This document shows positions 38,901 through 47,258 of a stretch of DNA of 64,000 nucleotides, piece by piece. The notes under the pieces were generated by a model. That model saw only the letters and a list, made by a program, of their open reading frames with translations, did not search any database and was not told where the DNA came from. Position numbers and translations under genes: made by a program. The DNA is taken from contig NZ_JQKD01000022.1 in assembly GCF_000745855.1 (NCBI RefSeq), positions 41,856-105,855 of the forward strand, written 5' to 3'. Every line of letters begins with the position of its first letter. The stretch's first letter is position 1. The stretch is from Xenophilus azovorans DSM 13620. Lineage in GTDB: Bacteria; Pseudomonadota; Gammaproteobacteria; Burkholderiales; Burkholderiaceae_C.

Positions 38901-39908
38901 CGTTCGAGCACCACGGCGGCCCCTGCCGCGCCGGTGGTCACCTATCGCGCCGAGGCCCCGCTCTACGCCGCGCTGGCAGGCCAGCTGCGCCAGGGCAACC
39001 TCGCGATGCTGGGTGACCTGCGCAAGCGCGTGGGCGACGACGACGTCGAGGGCGCCACCGCCACGCCGGGTGCTTCGGATCGCCGCGCCTGGGCGCGCGT
39101 GCTCGCCACCGACATCGATGTCCGGCAGGGCGGCGCGGTCGCGCCGGGCAGCAAGGGCCGCCTCACCGGCTTCCAGGCCGGCACCGACCTGCTGGCCATG
39201 CCGAACCGGCGTGCGGGCATCTACGTCGGCCAGCTCGACGGCGACGTCAGCGTGCGGGGTTTTGCCAGCGGCATCCAGAACCTGGCCGTGGGCCGCAACG
39301 ACCTGCGCAGCCAGTACATGGGCGTGTACGGCACCTACACCGCCGACAGCGGCTTCTATGCCGATGCGGTGGTGCAGTCGGGCCGCCACCGCTACACGGT
39401 CGAGCCCCTGGCGAGCCACGGCAGCGGCGGCAAGGGCAACAGCCTGCTGGGCTCCATCGAAGTGGGGCAGTCCTTCGCGCTGGGCGGCAGCGGCTGGCGC
39501 ATCGAGCCGCAGTTGCAACTGATCCACCACCACATGGACCTGGACAACGCCGCCATCGTCGGCGCCGTCGTCCAGCCGCGAGTCGACAGCGGCTGGATCG
39601 TCCGCGCAGGCGTGCGGGTCAAGGGCCGCGTCGACACGGGCGTCGGCGCGCTCCAGCCGTACGGCCGCTTCAACGTCTACAGGACTTCCAGCGGCGCGGA
39701 CGTCGCGCGCTTCGTGAACGGCGCCACCGCCACCGACATCCTGGCGCCCACGGGCGGCACGAGCACCGAGCTCGCGGGCGGCTTCACGCTGGCCCTGGCC
39801 GGATCGACGAGCCTGTACGGCGAAATCGGCAAGCTCTGGGCGAGCGGGGGCAACGCCAAGGTCCGGAGCTCGGTGAACGGCTCGATCGGCATGCGCGTGA
39901 AGTGGTGA
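35901..39908 (+). CDS. Type V autotransporter with glycine-rich beta-helix passenger
   Basis: This 1335-residue secreted or surface protein starts with an extended signal peptide (MNRAYRIVWNGALGVWQAVS), a hydrophobic core (about 40-56) and a cleavage site near AWA-59. The passenger has a very Gly-rich part (about 65-330), five roughly 21-residue coils around SAGNA motifs (about 567-673), and three autotransporter-associated strand repeats (GTLVLGAANAYTGGTS near 495, GTLTLSGANTYTGGTA near 730, GTLTLSGANNYTGATH near 820). The C-terminal beta-barrel covers about 1063-1335 and ends in Trp. The extended signal peptide fixes the start. No protease or lipase motif is visible; adhesion is an inference. 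Confidence 0.92.
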   Translation: MNRAYRIVWNGALGVWQAVSELVASHAGRATTGGRRRTKRLAAAVCLFALAGVSGIAWAQASGGTAFVEGGGTGGRGGAGNGSGGVGGGVGEFPGLDGLPPSGGNGGNGRDGAAGPGGTGGAVGATSVTGSVTGGSGTDGAPDPDPVYGAGGGGGGGAAVYTSDAGINMGGGTTLQGGHGGAGGSGRLSGGGGGGGAGLQSVAAGVTLNNAGQTIGGNGGAGAVGQWAGGGGGGGDGIVLQGGSATVVNTGTATGGNGGNGAVATIGSMVGGGGEGGAGLALESSGNSVLNTGALVGGAGGAGGNNTANGIGGAGLRIRGNANSIVNSGTLTGGVGGDSVTRGDAVRITGNDNQLELRAGSSITGLLRVTSGTGNVLRLAGDTTDGTTSLGAATYSGFARYEKTGASTWTLTGTTTESTPWTVRGGALSIADDGALGNSGGALTLDGGTLNVSGDTTATRTVSLGSGGGTFDVNLIRTLTLNGEVSGGGTLQKTGQGTLVLGAANAYTGGTSVAAGSLQALATGALGSGPVSVAGNASLIFGSKADASGLTITAAARGPLLTDNAGFVQFRDSSSAGNAHLVMNQDASAEFRDNASAGNAVIENRGGLTNIWFSATAGNARITNFSGGQVNLLDDASAGQATFVNESGGLIDIFDRASADQATVVNNAGGRLRIRSLTAAGISIGSLSGAGDVILGAKALTTGGLNASTEVSGVISGAGGSLVKVGAGTLTLSGANTYTGGTALRQGRLNLGHSQALGTGTLSMDDDTTLGFSVDGLTIANAIQLTGSTDPVIDTGAFDATLSGAISGGGFITKEGVGTLTLSGANNYTGATHVAQGTLKAGAANTLSAASAHSVASGATLDLAGFSQSVASLANGGTVSLVGATGGTTLTVTGAYVGSNGVLRLGTVLNGTGPSDRLVLDGAAAAASGRTTVQITNLGGLGALTSGNGIEVITARNGATTTAQTTQDAFSLANGHVDAGAYEYRLYAADANGAGENWYLRSSTTAAPAAPVVTYRAEAPLYAALAGQLRQGNLAMLGDLRKRVGDDDVEGATATPGASDRRAWARVLATDIDVRQGGAVAPGSKGRLTGFQAGTDLLAMPNRRAGIYVGQLDGDVSVRGFASGIQNLAVGRNDLRSQYMGVYGTYTADSGFYADAVVQSGRHRYTVEPLASHGSGGKGNSLLGSIEVGQSFALGGSGWRIEPQLQLIHHHMDLDNAAIVGAVVQPRVDSGWIVRAGVRVKGRVDTGVGALQPYGRFNVYRTSSGADVARFVNGATATDILAPTGGTSTELAGGFTLALAGSTSLYGEIGKLWASGGNAKVRSSVNGSIGMRVKW

Positions 39909-40000
39909 AGGGCGATGGCGGTCAGCCCGCCGGAACCGGATGCCGCCTTTGGTCGCCTTCTCCTTGTCCTGCGGATTCGAGGAGACGGCGATCTGCAGGC

Positions 40001-40025
40001 AAAAAAAAGCTGCCCGAGGGCAGCT
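40001..40025 (-). terminator. Intrinsic terminator of gltA
   Basis: AGCTGCCC and GGGCAGCT (8-bp perfect stem, two-base loop) are followed on the minus strand by eight T residues. It lies about 30 bases after the gltA stop. On the plus strand it is followed by TCTTT and may also end the autotransporter transcript. Confidence 0.9.
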
Positions 40026-40053
40026 TCTTTCATGGCTGGGCGGATGACGCGGA

Positions 40054-41364
40054 TCAGCGGGCCGAGATCGGCTTCACGTCGCGCTTCGGCGAGCCTTCGA
40101 ACAGCTGGCGCGGGCGGCCGATCTTGTATTCCGGGTCGCCGATCATCTCGTTGAGCTGGGCGATCCAGCCCACCGTGCGGGCCAGCGCGAAGACGGCGGT
40201 GAACAGGCTGACCGGAATGCCGATGGCGCGCTGCACGATGCCCGAGTAGAAGTCCACGTTCGGGTAGAGCTTGCGCGAGACGAAGTACTCGTCTTCCAGG
40301 GCGATCTTCTCCAGCTGCTTGGCCAGGGCGAACAGCGGGTCCTTCTCCAGGCCCAGCTCGGTCAGCACCTCGTTGCAGGTCTCCTGCATCAGCTTGGCGC
40401 GCGGATCGTAGTTCTTGTAGACACGATGACCGAAGCCCATCAGCTTGACGTTGGAGTTCTTGTCCTTGACCTTCTTGATGAACTCGCCGATCTTCTCCAC
40501 GCCGCCTTCCTTCTGGATGTCGTAGAGCATGTTCAGCGCCGCCTCGTTGGCGCCGCCGTGGGCGGGGCCCCAGAGGCACGCCACGCCGGCCGCGATGGCG
40601 GCGAAGGGGTTGGTGCCGGAGGAGCCGCACAGGCGCACGGTGGAGGTGGAGGCGTTCTGCTCGTGGTCGGCGTGCAGGATGAAGATGCGGTCCAGCGCGC
40701 GTTCGAGCACCGGGCTGACCTTGTACTCCTCGCACGGCGTGGCGAACATCATGTGCAGGAAGTTGCCCGCGTAGCTCAGGTCGTTGCGCGGGTAGATGTA
40801 CGGCTGGCCGACGTTGTACTTGTAGGCCATCGCCACCAGCGTCGGCATCTTGGCGATCAGGCGGATCGCGGCGATGTCGCGGTGCTCGGGATTGTTGATG
40901 TCCGTGCTGTCGTGATAGAAGGCCGACAGCGCGCCCACCAGGCCGGTCATGATGGCCATCGGGTGCGCATCGCGGCGGAAGCCGCGCAGGAAGAACTGCA
41001 TCTGCTCGTTGACCATGGTGTGGTTGGTCACGAGCCTGGTGAACTTCTCCTTCTCGGCGGTGTTGGGCAGCTCGCCGTTGAGCAGCAGGTAGCAGGTCTC
41101 CAGGTAGTCGCAGTTCGTCGCCAGCTGCTCGATGGGGTAGCCGCGGTACAGCAGCTCGCCCTTGTCGCCGTCGATGTAGGTGATGCTCGACTGGCACGAC
41201 GCGGTCGACATGAAGCCCGGGTCGTAGGTGAACATGCCCGTCTGCGCATAGAGCTTGCGGATGTCGATCACGTCCGGGCCGAGCGTGCCCTTGTAGATCG
41301 GTAGCTCGACGCTCTGCCCGCCGTTGCTGAAGGACAGGGTGGCCTTGTTGTCGGATGCTTTCAT
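40054..41364 (-). CDS. gltA: GltA, citrate synthase (type II)
   Basis: This 436-residue hexameric-type citrate synthase condenses acetyl-CoA and oxaloacetate at the entry to the TCA cycle. The N-terminal domain ([20 protein letters not shown]) and the catalytic segments [16 protein letters not shown] and [15 protein letters not shown] are present. The start at 41364 is preceded by GAGAGAAAG. It overlaps the sdhE stop as ATGA, so it is the last gene of sdhCDAB-sdhE-gltA. Confidence 0.97.
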   Translation of the reverse strand: MKASDNKATLSFSNGGQSVELPIYKGTLGPDVIDIRKLYAQTGMFTYDPGFMSTASCQSSITYIDGDKGELLYRGYPIEQLATNCDYLETCYLLLNGELPNTAEKEKFTRLVTNHTMVNEQMQFFLRGFRRDAHPMAIMTGLVGALSAFYHDSTDINNPEHRDIAAIRLIAKMPTLVAMAYKYNVGQPYIYPRNDLSYAGNFLHMMFATPCEEYKVSPVLERALDRIFILHADHEQNASTSTVRLCGSSGTNPFAAIAAGVACLWGPAHGGANEAALNMLYDIQKEGGVEKIGEFIKKVKDKNSNVKLMGFGHRVYKNYDPRAKLMQETCNEVLTELGLEKDPLFALAKQLEKIALEDEYFVSRKLYPNVDFYSGIVQRAIGIPVSLFTAVFALARTVGWIAQLNEMIGDPEYKIGRPRQLFEGSPKRDVKPISAR

Positions 41365-41729
41365 GTCGACTTTCTCTCGATGGGTTGATTGGAACGCGAG
41401 GGAGAGGGGAGGGAAGAAGAGGAGGCCGGCAGCTGCGCGCCTTCGGCGCGCATCGACCCGAGCAGTGCCGTCACGTCGGCCCCGGCCCATCCGGGCTCGG
41501 GCTCCTTTCTGGCGAGCAGCAGGTCGAGCAGGTCGTTGTCCGACAGGTCCATCAGCACCTCCATCGCGCGTGCCTGCCTCACGGTCAAGCGAGATTCATG
41601 CCGCTCGAAGAAGCGGGCGATGAAGAGGTCGTTCTCCAGCAGGCCGCGCCGGCAGCGCCACTTCAGCAACGCGGCCGCGCGTGCGTCCAGCAGCGCGTCG
41701 TCGTCGGGGGCGGGGCGGGTGTCCTGCAT
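41361..41729 (-). CDS. sdhE: SdhE, succinate dehydrogenase assembly factor
   Basis: This 122-residue FAD-assembly factor promotes flavinylation of SdhA. The conserved [15 protein letters not shown] contains the RGxxE motif. The family is usually about 80-100 residues; here a low-complexity Ser/Pro-rich tail of roughly 25 residues follows and overlaps the gltA start. It lies between sdhB and gltA, a normal context. Confidence 0.92.
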   Translation of the reverse strand: MQDTRPAPDDDALLDARAAALLKWRCRRGLLENDLFIARFFERHESRLTVRQARAMEVLMDLSDNDLLDLLLARKEPEPGWAGADVTALLGSMRAEGAQLPASSSSLPSPSRSNQPIERKST

Positions 41730-41754
41730 GGCACGGCGGTGGGCTTGGAGGGGG

Positions 41755-42456
41755 TCAGACGGCCCGGCGGACCATCAGTTCCTTGATCTTGCCGATGGCC
41801 CGCGTGGGGTTCAGGTGCTTGGGGCACACATCCACACAGTTCATGATGGAATGGCAGCGGAACAGGCGGTACGGGTCTTCCAGGTTGTCCAGGCGGTCGC
41901 CGGTGGCCTCGTCGCGGCTGTCGGCGATGAAGCGGTAGGCCTGCAGCAGGCCGGCCGGGCCGACGAACTTGTCGGGGTTCCACCAGAAGCTCGGGCAGCT
42001 CGTGGAGCAGCTCGCGCACAGGATGCACTCGTACAGGCCGTTGAGCTCCTCGCGCTCCTCGGGCGACTGCAGGCGCTCCTTCTCGGGCGCGGGCGTGTCG
42101 TTGACGAGGTAGGGCCTGATCGAGTGGTACTGCTTGAAGAACTGCGTCATGTCCACGATCAGGTCGCGGATGACGGGCAGGCCCGGCAGCGGCTTCAGGA
42201 CGATCGGGTCCTTCAGCGTGTTCATGTTGGTCAGGCACGCCAGGCCGTTCTTGCCGTTGATGTTCATCGCGTCCGAGCCGCACACGCCCTCGCGGCAGGA
42301 GCGGCGGAACGAGATGGACGGATCCTGCGCCTTGAGCTTGACCAGGGCGTCCAGCAGCATGCGCTCGTGGCCGTCGAGCTCGATCTCGACGGTCTGCATG
42401 TAGGGCTTGGCGTCCTTTTCCGGGTCGTAGCGGTAGATCTTGAAAGTGCGCTTCAT
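41755..42456 (-). CDS. sdhB: SdhB, succinate dehydrogenase iron-sulfur subunit
   Basis: This 233-residue subunit carries electrons from SdhA to quinone. The [2Fe-2S] cysteines are in SCREGVCGSDAMNINGKNGL and ACL. The [4Fe-4S] and [3Fe-4S] sites are in CILCASCSTSCP and CVDVCPKHLNP. It starts 16 bases after sdhA. The length is normal. Confidence 0.97.
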   Translation of the reverse strand: MKRTFKIYRYDPEKDAKPYMQTVEIELDGHERMLLDALVKLKAQDPSISFRRSCREGVCGSDAMNINGKNGLACLTNMNTLKDPIVLKPLPGLPVIRDLIVDMTQFFKQYHSIRPYLVNDTPAPEKERLQSPEEREELNGLYECILCASCSTSCPSFWWNPDKFVGPAGLLQAYRFIADSRDEATGDRLDNLEDPYRLFRCHSIMNCVDVCPKHLNPTRAIGKIKELMVRRAV

Positions 42457-42472
42457 CGTGGTGGAACCTTGT

Positions 42473-44281
42473 TCAGAACGTGCGGACCTTGGGCGGGACG
42501 GAGTCCACCGTCAGCGGCTTGAGGTTGACGGGCTTGTAGCTCAGGCGGTTGCCTTCGCTGTGCCACAGCGTGTGCTTGAGCCAGTCCTTGTCGTTGCGGC
42601 CCAGCGGGCAGTCGGGGTCGTCCGCCGGACGCTCGTAGTCGTCGACCGTGTGCGCGCCGCGGCATTCGTGGCGGGCGGCGGCCGAGGTCATGGTCGCCTG
42701 GGCCACCTCGATCAGGTTGTCGACCTCCAGCGCCTCCATGCGGGCGGTGTTCCACACCAGCGACTTGTCCTGCAGGGCGACGCCGGCCACGCGCTCGCGG
42801 ATCGCGTTGACCTTGGTGACGCCCTCGTCCATGCTGGCCTGCGTGCGGAACACGCCGGCGTGCTGCTGCATGGTGTTGCGGATGTCGCCCGCGATGTTCT
42901 GCGCGTACTCGCCGCCGGTGGATTCCTGCAACTGGTTCAGGCGCGCCAGCGTGCGGTCGGCGCCGTCGGCCGGCACCGGCTTGTGCTCGCCGCTGCCCTT
43001 GACGAAGTCGACGATGTGCTTGCCGGCCGACTTGCCGAACACCAGCAGGTCCAGCAGCGAGTTGGTGCCCAGGCGGTTGGCGCCGTGCACCGACACGCAG
43101 GAGCATTCGCCCACCGCGTACAGGCCGTTGACGACCTGGCTGTTCACGTCGCCGTTCTGCACCACCACCTGGCCGTTGATGTTGGTCGGGATGCCGCCCA
43201 TCTGGTAGTGGATGGTCGGCACCACCGGGATCGGCTCCTTGGTGATGTCGACGTTGGCGAAGTTGTGGCCGATCTCTTCCACCGAGGGCAGGCGCTTGCG
43301 GATGGTGTCGGCGCCCAGGTGGTCCAGCTTCATCAGGATGTAGTCCTTGTTCGGACCGCAGCCCCGGCCTTCCTTGATCTCCTGGTCCATCGAGCGCGAG
43401 ACGAAGTCGCGCGGCGCCAGGTCCTTCAGGGTGGGCGCGTAGCGCTCCATGAAGCGCTCGCCGTTGCTGTTGAGCAGGATCGCGCCCTCGCCGCGGCAGC
43501 CTTCGGTGAGCAGCACGCCCGCGCCGGCCACGCCGGTGGGGTGGAACTGCCAGAACTCCATGTCCTGCAGCGGGATGCCGGCGCGCGCCGCCATGCCCAG
43601 GCCGTCGCCGGTGTTGATGAAGGCGTTGGTGCTGGCCGCGAAGATGCGGCCGGCGCCGCCGGTGGCCAGCAGCACGGCCTTGGCCTGCAGCACGTACAGC
43701 TCGCCGGTCTCCAGCTCGATCGCGGTCACGCCGACCACGTCGCCGTCGGCGTCGCGGATCAGGTCCAGCGCCATCCACTCGACGAAGAAGTTGGTCTTGG
43801 ACTTGACGTTCTGCTGGTACAGCGTGTGCAGCATCGCGTGGCCGGTGCGGTCGGCCGCGGCGCAGGCGCGCTGCACGGGCTTCTCGCCGTAGTTGGCGGT
43901 GTGGCCTCCGAAGGGGCGCTGGTAGATGGTGCCGTCCGGGTTGCGGTCGAAGGGCATCCCGAAGTGCTCCAGCTCGATCACCACGTTCGGCGCCTCGCGG
44001 CACATGAACTCGATCGCGTCCTGGTCACCCAGCCAGTCCGAACCCTTGATGGTGTCGTAGAAGTGGTAGTGCCAGTTGTCCTCGGACATGTTGCCCAGCG
44101 ATGCCGACACGCCGCCCTGCGCCGCCACCGTGTGCGAGCGGGTGGGGAAGACCTTGGACAGGCAGGCCACGTTCAGGCCGGCGCGGGAGAGTTCGAGCGA
44201 GGCGCGCATGCCGGAGCCGCCGGCGCCGACGATGACGACGTCGAACTTGCGCTTGTTGATCTTTTCCTTGGTGTACGTCAC
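42473..44281 (-). CDS. sdhA: SdhA, succinate dehydrogenase flavoprotein
   Basis: This 602-residue FAD subunit oxidises succinate to fumarate. The dinucleotide motif GAGGSG (19-24), the His50 that carries covalent FAD (FPTRSHTVAAQGG) and the substrate segment FHPTGVAGAGVLLTEGCRGE are present. It starts three bases after sdhD, and all four sdh genes are closely packed. Confidence 0.97.
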   Translation of the reverse strand: MTYTKEKINKRKFDVVIVGAGGSGMRASLELSRAGLNVACLSKVFPTRSHTVAAQGGVSASLGNMSEDNWHYHFYDTIKGSDWLGDQDAIEFMCREAPNVVIELEHFGMPFDRNPDGTIYQRPFGGHTANYGEKPVQRACAAADRTGHAMLHTLYQQNVKSKTNFFVEWMALDLIRDADGDVVGVTAIELETGELYVLQAKAVLLATGGAGRIFAASTNAFINTGDGLGMAARAGIPLQDMEFWQFHPTGVAGAGVLLTEGCRGEGAILLNSNGERFMERYAPTLKDLAPRDFVSRSMDQEIKEGRGCGPNKDYILMKLDHLGADTIRKRLPSVEEIGHNFANVDITKEPIPVVPTIHYQMGGIPTNINGQVVVQNGDVNSQVVNGLYAVGECSCVSVHGANRLGTNSLLDLLVFGKSAGKHIVDFVKGSGEHKPVPADGADRTLARLNQLQESTGGEYAQNIAGDIRNTMQQHAGVFRTQASMDEGVTKVNAIRERVAGVALQDKSLVWNTARMEALEVDNLIEVAQATMTSAAARHECRGAHTVDDYERPADDPDCPLGRNDKDWLKHTLWHSEGNRLSYKPVNLKPLTVDSVPPKVRTF

Positions 44282-44284
44282 GGC

Positions 44285-44650
44285 TCAAACCCTCCAGAGC
44301 ACTTGAATGGCCCAACCCGCGCAACCCACAAGCCAGACGATGGTGAAGATCTGCAGCGCCAGGCGGATGCCGACCGGCTGGACGTAGTCCATCCACACGT
44401 CGCGCATGCCCACCCAGGCGTGCCACAGCAGCGAGGCGATCACCACGAAGGTGAGGACCTTCATCCACTGCGAGGCGAAGATGCCCGCCCACTTGTCGTA
44501 GCCGATCGGGCCGCCGCCGATGAGCAGCTGGGCGAGCACGATGAGGGTGAAGAGGGCCATCACCAGCCCGGTCACGCGCTGCGAGAGCCAGTCCCGAAGA
44601 CCGTAGTGCGCGCCGACGACGGTGCGCTTGGAGCCGTAGTTCACTGCCAT
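44285..44650 (-). CDS. sdhD: SdhD, succinate dehydrogenase membrane anchor
   Basis: This 121-residue protein has three membrane helices (about 26-47, 58-79 and 92-116). The segment LLWHAWVGMRDVWMDYVQP holds the helix II His and Asp/Tyr residues near the quinone site, typical of SdhD. It lies between sdhC and sdhA in the standard order. Confidence 0.93.
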   Translation of the reverse strand: MAVNYGSKRTVVGAHYGLRDWLSQRVTGLVMALFTLIVLAQLLIGGGPIGYDKWAGIFASQWMKVLTFVVIASLLWHAWVGMRDVWMDYVQPVGIRLALQIFTIVWLVGCAGWAIQVLWRV

Positions 44651-44669
44651 GATGAAGTGCTCCTCCCGA

Positions 44670-45113
44670 TCAGTACACGCCGAACAGCTTGGCGCCCAGC
44701 ACCACCGTCAGCAGCAGGCTGACCGTGAGCACTGCGAGGGCGGAGCTCTTGCCGAATTCCTTGCTCACCGCGTCGTGGCTCACGTCCATCCACAGGTGGC
44801 GCAGGCCGGCGCAGAAGTGGTGCAGGTAGGCCCAGATCAGCGCCAGCGCCACCAGCTTGAGGAACCAGCCCGGAACGAAAGCAAGGCCGCTGTTGAAGGC
44901 GGCCTTGAAGCGTGCGAACGAGATCTCGGAGGACACGGAGGTGTCGAACATCCAGATGATGAAGGGCATCAGCAGGAACATCAGCACGCCGCTGACGCGA
45001 TGCAGGATCGACACGAAGCCCGCAGGGGGGAGCCGGTAGCCGGTGAGATCGCTGAAGACGTTGATGTTGCGGAATTCGCGGCGTGGCCGCGAGGATGTTG
45101 CAAGCTCTGTCAT
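44670..45113 (-). CDS. sdhC: SdhC, succinate dehydrogenase cytochrome b556 subunit
   Basis: This 147-residue three-helix membrane subunit binds haem b. SILHRVSGVLMF is the quinone-site motif, and LHHFCAGLRHLWMD contains the haem-ligand His. The ATG at 45113 gives the normal N-terminus; the frame remains open upstream. It is the first gene of the sdh operon and lies 73 bases after a small ORF that is coupled to gntR. Confidence 0.94.
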   Translation of the reverse strand: MTELATSSRPRREFRNINVFSDLTGYRLPPAGFVSILHRVSGVLMFLLMPFIIWMFDTSVSSEISFARFKAAFNSGLAFVPGWFLKLVALALIWAYLHHFCAGLRHLWMDVSHDAVSKEFGKSSALAVLTVSLLLTVVLGAKLFGVY

Positions 45114-45186
45114 GGGGAGGCTTTCGTTGTTTGTTCGATGAAGGCTGCTTGTGCTGGCGGGGCGAATATGCAAACAGTCGAAAATT

Positions 45187-45318
45187 CTATTGCAATGCAC
45201 CATGACGCACGCGCTGCGCCGGGCTCATCGCACCAATGTGCTCGGGTGCTATCCATTCAATAGCGTGAGATGCAGGCGCGGATGGCGCTGCGGGCTTTTC
45301 GCCGTGCGGTGCATTCAT
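45187..45318 (-). CDS. Possible 43-residue small protein between gntR and sdhC
   Basis: The ORF encodes MNAPHGEKPAAPSAPASHAI (1-20) and ends with EWIAPEHIGAMSPAQRVRHG-ALQ. Its ATG overlaps the gntR stop in an ATGA, the same coupling seen between many true gene pairs here. Against it, only about half of its third codon positions are G or C, well below neighbouring genes, and I know of no family. It has no membrane helix or signal peptide. Confidence 0.35.
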   Translation of the reverse strand: MNAPHGEKPAAPSAPASHAIEWIAPEHIGAMSPAQRVRHGALQ

Positions 45319-46070
45319 CCCAGCTCGTTGCGATAGTGGTGCGTGTCGGTGCGGTACAGGCCGCGGCGCCATTCCATCGGCGCGTCGTTGTAGGTGTGCG
45401 CGACGCGCTCCACGCTCAGCAGGGGCGTGGCCGTCGTGACCTCCAGCAGCAGGGCCTGCTGGGCGTCGGGCAGCACCGCGCGGATCTTCTCCTCGGCGCG
45501 CACCATGCGCACGCCGAATTCCGTCTCGAACAGCGAATACATCGGGCCGTGCCACGCATCCAGCCGTTCGGCCGTGAGGCCCTTGAAGGGGCCGCCGGGC
45601 AGCCACAGGTCTTCCAGGATGGTGGGCGTGCCGGCGTAGGCGAGCACGCGGCGCACCTGCAGCACCGGGTCGCCGGTGCGCAGGCCCAGTGCGCGGGCCA
45701 CCTCCGCGCTGGCGCGCAGCCGGCGGCAGTCGACGATGGTGCGCTCGGCGGGCCCTTCCTGCGCCGGCGTGCCGTTGTCGGGCACCAGCTTGAGGAAGCG
45801 GTACTGCACGTGCTGCTCGGCATGGGTGGCGACGAAGGTGCCCTTGCCCTGGCGCCGCACCACCAGGTTGTCGGCCGCCAGTTCGTCGATCGCCTTGCGC
45901 ACCGTGCCCTGGCTGACGCGAAAGCGCGTCGCCAAGTCCATCTCGCTGGGGATCGGCTCGCCCGGCTTCCACTCGCCCGCCTCCAGGCGCTGCAGGATCA
46001 GCGACTTGATCTGCTGATACAGCGGACTGAAGGACGGGGCGGCCGGCTCGGCGGCAAGGGGGTCGGACAT
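45315..46070 (-). CDS. GntR-family regulator (HutC/UTRA type) of the TCA block
   Basis: This 251-residue repressor-type protein has an N-terminal winged helix (SPLYQQIKSLILQRLEAGEW, IPSEMDLATRFRVSQGTVRK) and a C-terminal UTRA ligand-binding domain (about 95-245). It lies between the sdh operon and the divergent mdh operon. A TCTTATATAAGA palindrome in the shared promoter region is the likely operator, so control of mdh and possibly sdh is inferred. The ligand is not evident. The start at 46070 is chosen by similarity. Confidence 0.9.
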   Translation of the reverse strand: MSDPLAAEPAAPSFSPLYQQIKSLILQRLEAGEWKPGEPIPSEMDLATRFRVSQGTVRKAIDELAADNLVVRRQGKGTFVATHAEQHVQYRFLKLVPDNGTPAQEGPAERTIVDCRRLRASAEVARALGLRTGDPVLQVRRVLAYAGTPTILEDLWLPGGPFKGLTAERLDAWHGPMYSLFETEFGVRMVRAEEKIRAVLPDAQQALLLEVTTATPLLSVERVAHTYNDAPMEWRRGLYRTDTHHYRNELG

Positions 46071-46112
46071 GGTCGTGTGGGGCGGCGCGGCGGCCGCAAG
46101 GCCAGGGGTCAA

Positions 46113-46124
46113 TCTTATATAAGA
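46113..46124. promoter_or_regulatory. Likely GntR operator TCTTATATAAGA
   Basis: A perfect 12-bp palindrome followed by a repeated half site (ATAAGAC, twice, seven bases apart). It lies 43 bases before gntR and overlaps or abuts the probable mdh -35 box. Confidence 0.6.
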
Positions 46125-46127
46125 CAT

Positions 46128-46157
46128 AAGACAAGCGCTATGGTTTCGGCCTAGAAT
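46128..46157 (+). promoter_or_regulatory. Candidate mdh promoter
   Basis: AAGACA (46128-46133) and TAGAAT (46152-46157) are separated by 18 bases. The -35 box coincides with the downstream half site of the operator, so bound GntR would block it. Confidence 0.45.
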
Positions 46158-46249
46158 GCCCAGTTCGGATGCGCAGCCCCGCGCGCGCGTCCCCGGTGCC
46201 CCTGGCGGCGCGGCCTCGCGCCTTCATTCTTCATTCCTGGAGTCTTCCC

Positions 46250-47236
46250 ATGAGCAAAAAGCCCGTCCGCGTTGCCGTCACCGGTGCCGCAGGCCAAATC
46301 GGTTACGCCCTCCTGTTCCGCATCGCCTCCGGCGAGATGCTCGGCAAGGACCAGCCGGTCATCCTGCAACTGCTGGAGATCCCGGACGAGAAGGCGCAGA
46401 AGGCCCTCAAGGGCGTGATCATGGAGCTGGAAGATTGCGCCTTCCCGCTGCTGGACGGCATCGTCGCCACCGGCGACCCGGAAGTGGCCTTCAAGGACGC
46501 CGACTACGCCCTGCTGGTGGGTGCCCGTCCGCGCGGCCCCGGCATGGAGCGTGCCGACCTGCTGGCCGCCAACGCCCAGATCTTCACCGCGCAGGGCAAG
46601 GCGCTGGACAAGGTCGCCAGCCGCAACGTCAAGGTGCTGGTGGTCGGCAACCCCGCCAACACCAACGCCTACATCGCCATGAAGAGCGCGCCCAGCCTGC
46701 CGCGCGAGAACTTCACCGCGATGCTGCGCCTGGACCACAACCGCGCCGCCAGCCAGATCGCCGCCAAGACCGGCGGCAAGGTCGGCGAGATCGAGAAGCT
46801 CACCGTCTGGGGCAACCACTCGCCCACCATGTACGCCGACTACCGTTTCGCCACCATCGGCGGCAAGTCGGTCAAGGACGCCATCAACGACCAGGTCTGG
46901 AACGCCGAGGTGTTCCTGCCCACCGTGGGCAAGCGCGGCGCCGCCATCATCGACGCGCGCGGCCTGTCGTCGGCCGCCTCGGCCGCCAACGCCGCCATCG
47001 ACCACATGCGCGACTGGGCCCTGGGCACCAACGGCAAGTGGGTCACCATGGGCGTGCCCTCCAACGGCGAGTACGGCATCCCCAAGGACGTGATCTTCGG
47101 CTTCCCGGTCACCACCGAGAACGGCAAGTACAAGATCGTCGAGGGCCTGGAGATCGACGCGTTCAGCCAGGAGCGCATCGACAAGACCCTGGCCGAGCTG
47201 CAGGGCGAGCAGGACGGCGTCAAGCACCTGCTCTGA
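46250..47236 (+). CDS. mdh: Mdh, malate dehydrogenase
   Basis: This 328-residue enzyme interconverts malate and oxaloacetate with NAD. The cofactor loop [12 protein letters not shown] (9-20), the substrate loop [18 protein letters not shown] and the catalytic His in [11 protein letters not shown] are present. The ATG at 46250 has GGAG ten bases upstream. It opens an mdh-tam-citE-like-secreted protein-acnB run. The gene is divergent from gntR. Confidence 0.97.
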   Translation: MSKKPVRVAVTGAAGQIGYALLFRIASGEMLGKDQPVILQLLEIPDEKAQKALKGVIMELEDCAFPLLDGIVATGDPEVAFKDADYALLVGARPRGPGMERADLLAANAQIFTAQGKALDKVASRNVKVLVVGNPANTNAYIAMKSAPSLPRENFTAMLRLDHNRAASQIAAKTGGKVGEIEKLTVWGNHSPTMYADYRFATIGGKSVKDAINDQVWNAEVFLPTVGKRGAAIIDARGLSSAASAANAAIDHMRDWALGTNGKWVTMGVPSNGEYGIPKDVIFGFPVTTENGKYKIVEGLEIDAFSQERIDKTLAELQGEQDGVKHLL

Positions 47237-47258
47237 TCGGCACCCGAGGCCGGCGCTC

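Noticed and set aside
35829..39533. A 1234-codon open frame antisense to the autotransporter
   Set aside because: It is composed of Ala, Arg, Gly and Val without motifs, is exactly opposed to a gene with clear signal peptide, repeats and beta-barrel, and reflects GC-biased third positions.
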